A program made the translations under genes and the position numbers. This document shows positions 33,367 through 36,175 of a stretch of 36,175 nt of DNA, one piece after another. The stretch is from assembly GCA_002385545.1 (NCBI GenBank), contig DGDR01000173.1, positions 1-36,175 on the forward strand, read 5' to 3'. The notes beneath the pieces were generated by a model, which made no database searches, had not been told where the DNA came from, and worked only from the letters and a program-made list of their open reading frames with translations. Source of the stretch: Clostridium sp. UBA3947 (GTDB taxonomy: Bacteria > Bacillota > Clostridia > Clostridiales > Clostridiaceae). How positions within the stretch are numbered: position 1 is the stretch's first letter; each line of letters opens with the position of its first letter.

Positions 33367-34476
33367 TCAGGCTTGAGGCTGAGAGCTGTTGAGGATTTCC
33401 TTTGAACTCTTTAGTATGGAGTTAAAGTATCTTCTGTTATTTTGCACAACCTTTGAATAGGGTTTAAACTGTGCTGCTTTTTCATTGCATTCTATAGCCG
33501 CTTTAATGTTACCAAGCTTAAAATAGCAAATACTCATTTCTGCATAGGGGAAATAATCATAGCAATCATGGATGACAGAACCAATAGAGTTTTTTGGCTT
33601 TTCTAGGTTTGTAGCAACTTGAAACCAAGCAATAGCTCGTTCATAGTCCTGTTCTTTGCTGTAGAGTCTTCCAAGCTCACAGCAGATTTCTGCTCTTGGA
33701 ACTCCAAATTCAAAGGCTCTAAGAAGGGTTCTAACAGCTTTTTTTGTGCCTACAAGCCTTGCGTATATCTTAGATAAATCTATACAAGCATCTATATAGT
33801 TTGAAAAGAGACCACCTTCTTGGGCAAGAAATTTCTCGTAATATTTTACTGCTTCGAGATATTTTTTTTGACCATTTAGCTCTCTGGCGTAGTAGAAATA
33901 ATTCCTGTGAGATAATTCTTTGCCGCTTTTTATCCATTTTTCGAAGATGTCTAAGTTTCTAGAAGTTCTCTTTTTTTCCTTCCTGTGAGTCACAGCAATA
34001 TCAACCTTCAGGATTTTTCCTGCTGGTATAAGGTATTCATGTACTGGATCATGCCATTGAAAATTTAAGCTTCGATTCACTAAACGCTCTCTATAATAAG
34101 TACAAAGAGGCTTTCCTTCTATATCTGAACCTAAATTGTATTGCATCATAACCATTCCAATAGAAGCATCCAGCTTTTCTTTAAGCGCCTTTAGCTTTAT
34201 CCTGTCTTTTTCTAAAATTACATCGTCAGCATCCAACCATAAAATAAAGTCTTTAGTGGCCTTGGAGAAAGAATAATTCCTAGCAGCAGAAAAGTCATCT
34301 ATCCACTGAAAATCATAGATTTTTGATGTGTATTTTTTGGCAATCTCTTTGGTATTGTCTACGGACCCAGTATCAACAATAATAATCTCGTCAACAATAT
34401 CCTTAACGCTGTCAAGACAACGGCTTAAGGTTCCTTCTTCGTCTCGGACAATCATGCACAGGCTTATAGTGACCAA
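33367..34476 (-). CDS. GT2-family glycosyltransferase with C-terminal TPR repeats (copy A)
   Basis: The 369-residue protein has a GT-A domain in its first 230 residues: ISLCMIVRDEEGTLSRCLDS, DEIIIVDTGSVDNT, and the metal-binding LDADD. A conserved WHDPVHEY follows. The rest (about 185-340) is TPR-like (YLEAVKYYEKFL, YERAIAWFQVATNL, GNIKAAIECNEKAAQFKP). The same layout occurs in glycosyltransferases that modify proteins or peptides. It begins with TTG after GAGGTG. It lies downstream of, and is clearly paralogous to, the next gene; 48 bases separate them, so they are probably co-transcribed. Confidence 0.9.
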   Translation of the reverse strand: MVTISLCMIVRDEEGTLSRCLDSVKDIVDEIIIVDTGSVDNTKEIAKKYTSKIYDFQWIDDFSAARNYSFSKATKDFILWLDADDVILEKDRIKLKALKEKLDASIGMVMMQYNLGSDIEGKPLCTYYRERLVNRSLNFQWHDPVHEYLIPAGKILKVDIAVTHRKEKKRTSRNLDIFEKWIKSGKELSHRNYFYYARELNGQKKYLEAVKYYEKFLAQEGGLFSNYIDACIDLSKIYARLVGTKKAVRTLLRAFEFGVPRAEICCELGRLYSKEQDYERAIAWFQVATNLEKPKNSIGSVIHDCYDYFPYAEMSICYFKLGNIKAAIECNEKAAQFKPYSKVVQNNRRYFNSILKSSKEILNSSQPQA

Positions 34477-34524
34477 AATATCACCTCTAATAAATACTTC
34501 AATAATAGGATATGAATAAGACAG

Positions 34525-35613
34525 CTATAAGTGACATTTTGAAGCCTTTGCTAGGGTATTAAAAAACTTTTGGTTATGAACAACGGCGGGGTGTTTTGGC
34601 TTTAGTTGAGCTGCTTTCTTGTGATAACTTAATGCTAAATCAATATCTCCCATATGATAATAGCAGTGACAAAGCTCTATATAAGGAATGAATTCCCAGT
34701 ATTCCTCCATTACAAACATCCAGGAAAGGGTAGGTTTAGGAATAGATAAGGCTAGCTTATACCAATAAATAGCGGTACAATAATCCTTTTTATCTATATA
34801 ATACTTGCCTATAAGGCACAATATTTCTGCTCTCACCGGTTCATATTCAAAGCTCCGTATTAAGGTTTTTAGAGCTAGTTTATCCTGATTTTGAGCCTTG
34901 TAGATTTGAGAAAGTTGAATACAGGCTTCTGAATATGGAGAATATATATCAGGTTCAATATCTAAAAATTTAAGATAATATTTTATTGCTTCATCAAGAT
35001 TCCCTAAAGCATTGTTTTCTCTGGCGTAGTAGAATAGGTATTTGGGATGAAAGCTATTAGAATTCTCTATAAACTTTTTTAATATGGATAGATTACGTTT
35101 AGAATTTCTTGTAACACCAGTATGGGTTATAGCTATTTCAGTATTAAGGACTTTTCCGTAAAAGTTGATATGCTCGTGTATAGGATCATGCCATTTAAAG
35201 TTATTACTTCTTTTAACTAGTCTTTCTCTATAACAAGCATAGGTTTCTTGTCCGTTAGGATCTCTTTGGACTACGTATTTCATTATTATGACATCATATT
35301 CTAGATTAAGCTGTTTTTTTAGAAGCTTTAGTTGATCTAAATCTTTTTTTAGAATAATATCATCGGCATCCAACCACATAATATAGTCCTTCGTAGCTTT
35401 AGAAAAGGAGTAATTGCGAGCAGCAGAGAAGTCATCTGTCCATTGAAAGTCATAGACCATGTCAGTATACCTATAGGCAATCTCCTTTGTTTTATCCTTA
35501 GAGTCTGTATCAACTATTATTATCTCATCTACAAGCTCTTTTGCTGAATCTAAACATTGACCAAGTACTCCTTCCTCGTCCTTTACAATCATACATAAAC
35601 TTATTGAAATCAT
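34525..35613 (-). CDS. GT2-family glycosyltransferase with C-terminal TPR repeats (copy B)
   Basis: The 362-residue paralogue of copy A has ISISLCMIVKDEEGVLGQCLDS, DEIIIVDTDSKDKT, LDADD and WHDPIHEH. The first 90 residues are mostly identical to copy A, including DDFSAARNYSFSKATKD; the TPR halves have diverged more. That pattern fits a duplication in which the sugar-transfer part is held and the target-binding part changed. The ATG has a perfect AGGAGG. It is the first gene after the terminator at 35657-35687, so it leads the pair. Confidence 0.9.
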   Translation of the reverse strand: MISISLCMIVKDEEGVLGQCLDSAKELVDEIIIVDTDSKDKTKEIAYRYTDMVYDFQWTDDFSAARNYSFSKATKDYIMWLDADDIILKKDLDQLKLLKKQLNLEYDVIIMKYVVQRDPNGQETYACYRERLVKRSNNFKWHDPIHEHINFYGKVLNTEIAITHTGVTRNSKRNLSILKKFIENSNSFHPKYLFYYARENNALGNLDEAIKYYLKFLDIEPDIYSPYSEACIQLSQIYKAQNQDKLALKTLIRSFEYEPVRAEILCLIGKYYIDKKDYCTAIYWYKLALSIPKPTLSWMFVMEEYWEFIPYIELCHCYYHMGDIDLALSYHKKAAQLKPKHPAVVHNQKFFNTLAKASKCHL

Positions 35614-35656
35614 TTTATCCTCCTATTATGGTATAAACTATTCAAGATTATATTAA

Positions 35657-35687
35657 GTGCTCATTCAGATATGAGCTGAATGAGCAC
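35657..35687 (-). terminator. perfect 12-base hairpin between the edge gene and the GT2-TPR pair
   Basis: GTGCTCATTCAG (35657-35668) and CTGAATGAGCAC (35676-35687) are fully complementary around a seven-base loop. On the - strand it follows the edge gene's stop by about 27 bases. The T-run after it is weak (TTAATAT), so some read-through to the glycosyltransferases is possible. Confidence 0.75.
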
Positions 35688-35714
35688 CATATTTTAGTTT
35701 ATTATTTTAAGATA

Positions 35715-36175
35715 CTAAGGTTGCATCTTTGAATAACAAGCATTGCAGAATTCATTTGCGGTATCTGTTCCTGTGGTATCTGTTGTTCTAGAGTAAACTA
35801 ATACGCATGATGGTAATCCATCAGGAGCTGTAACTTGTACTTCTATTTGGTTACCACTAATAATATTAGGATTAGCTGGGTCACCTAAAAAGAATGCTTC
35901 TGCCGCACAACCAGCAGATATAGCTTGAATGGTTGTTGTTATTTGCTCACCAGTCGGTCCTTCTAAGATTGTCTTTGGACAGTTTGCAAGGTTATAAGCA
36001 GTAATTGTTATAGGACCAACTTCTTCAGTGCAATTATTTAATATCTTTACTTCTAAGATGTCATTTTGTGCATAGAATGGTCCGGAGCTTCTATTAGTAT
36101 TCCCTGCACCAATTTCATTTAATATTTGAACTATTTCAGACTTGATTTCTTCTAAACCGAAGCTAGGATCGAAAA
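35715..36175 (-). CDS. partial Cys-containing structural-looking protein (5' end off the window)
   Basis: On the - strand an open frame enters from the right edge and ends with TAG at 35715-35717; about 153 residues are visible and no start is seen. It opens with FDPSFGLEEIKSEIVQILNEI, seen here as a helical motif in its last part, and continues as a beta-rich domain with six cysteines (NNC, ANC, AGC, PSC and the closing EFCNAC). A Thr/Ser-rich stretch (SRTTDTTGTDT) near the end could carry O-glycans. I do not recognise the family. Beside three glycosyltransferase genes, a surface or spore-coat target protein is a reasonable guess. The upstream part may hold further helical repeats, which would also explain an assembly break here. 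Confidence 0.65.
   Translation of the reverse strand, partial: FDPSFGLEEIKSEIVQILNEIGAGNTNRSSGPFYAQNDILEVKILNNCTEEVGPITITAYNLANCPKTILEGPTGEQITTTIQAISAGCAAEAFFLGDPANPNIISGNQIEVQVTAPDGLPSCVLVYSRTTDTTGTDTANEFCNACYSKMQP

Noticed and set aside
33367..35613. Bacteriocin S-glycosylation cluster (SunS-like)
   Set aside because: SunS has a related GT2-TPR layout, but no precursor peptide, peptidase-transporter or oxidoreductase gene is present in the visible part.

Overview
The window looks like a low-GC, AT-rich Clostridia chromosome (Clostridiaceae-like). This rests on AT-rich codon use, strong GGAGG-type ribosome binding sites, frequent TTG/GTG starts, and families typical of anaerobic Firmicutes: MurT/GatD, two phosphofructokinases, PepF, XRE-TPR regulators and clostridial glycosyltransferase-TPR proteins. 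I saw no tRNA, rRNA, CRISPR array, phage or transposase gene. The first 19 bases are an exact Tn5 mosaic end as used in Nextera libraries, and the last gene runs off the right edge, so the window is probably a draft-assembly contig.

Layout. 0.1-3.4 kb (+): membrane-anchored propeller-like protein, site-2 protease, ABC ATPase without permease, trmB. 3.5-5.7 kb: DUF4397 protein (-) divergent from a SufS-like PLP enzyme (+). 5.7-9.4 kb: PPi-type phosphofructokinase (-), MntP-like exporter, Fur-family regulator, a small membrane-anchored protein (-) and a small acidic protein. 9.4-12.3 kb (+): oligoendopeptidase F and a rhomboid protease. 12.4-15.8 kb: ECF sigma factor with a probable anti-sigma factor (+), then an FtsH paralogue (-). 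16-21.7 kb (+): DUF1232 protein coupled to an RNase H with hybrid-binding domain, two tandem XRE-TPR regulators, galE. 21.8-26.1 kb: polysaccharide deacetylase (+), then capA-murT-gatD (-). 26.3-30.7 kb (+): membrane-anchored TPR protein, a lipoprotein with a degenerate transglutaminase fold, and a second phosphofructokinase (pfkA). 30.8-36.2 kb: a glycosyltransferase-TPR-methyltransferase fusion (+) facing twin GT2-TPR glycosyltransferases and a truncated Cys-containing structural-looking protein (-).

How the genes work together. Most of the window concerns the cell envelope: membrane proteolysis (M50, rhomboid, FtsH), envelope signalling (ECF sigma/anti-sigma), peptidoglycan modification (deacetylase, MurT/GatD amidation, CapA-like enzyme) and surface glycosylation. 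Metabolism is represented by two phosphofructokinases with different donor-site signatures and by galE. Almost every transcription unit ends in a clear intrinsic terminator, and several convergent pairs share one bidirectional hairpin.

The best candidates for something undescribed are the right-hand glycosylation locus (fusion enzyme, twin GT2-TPR enzymes, Cys-rich target-like protein), the tandem XRE-TPR regulators with no visible peptide partner, and the lipoprotein that has lost two transglutaminase catalytic residues. All functional links are inferences from sequence motifs and gene order.
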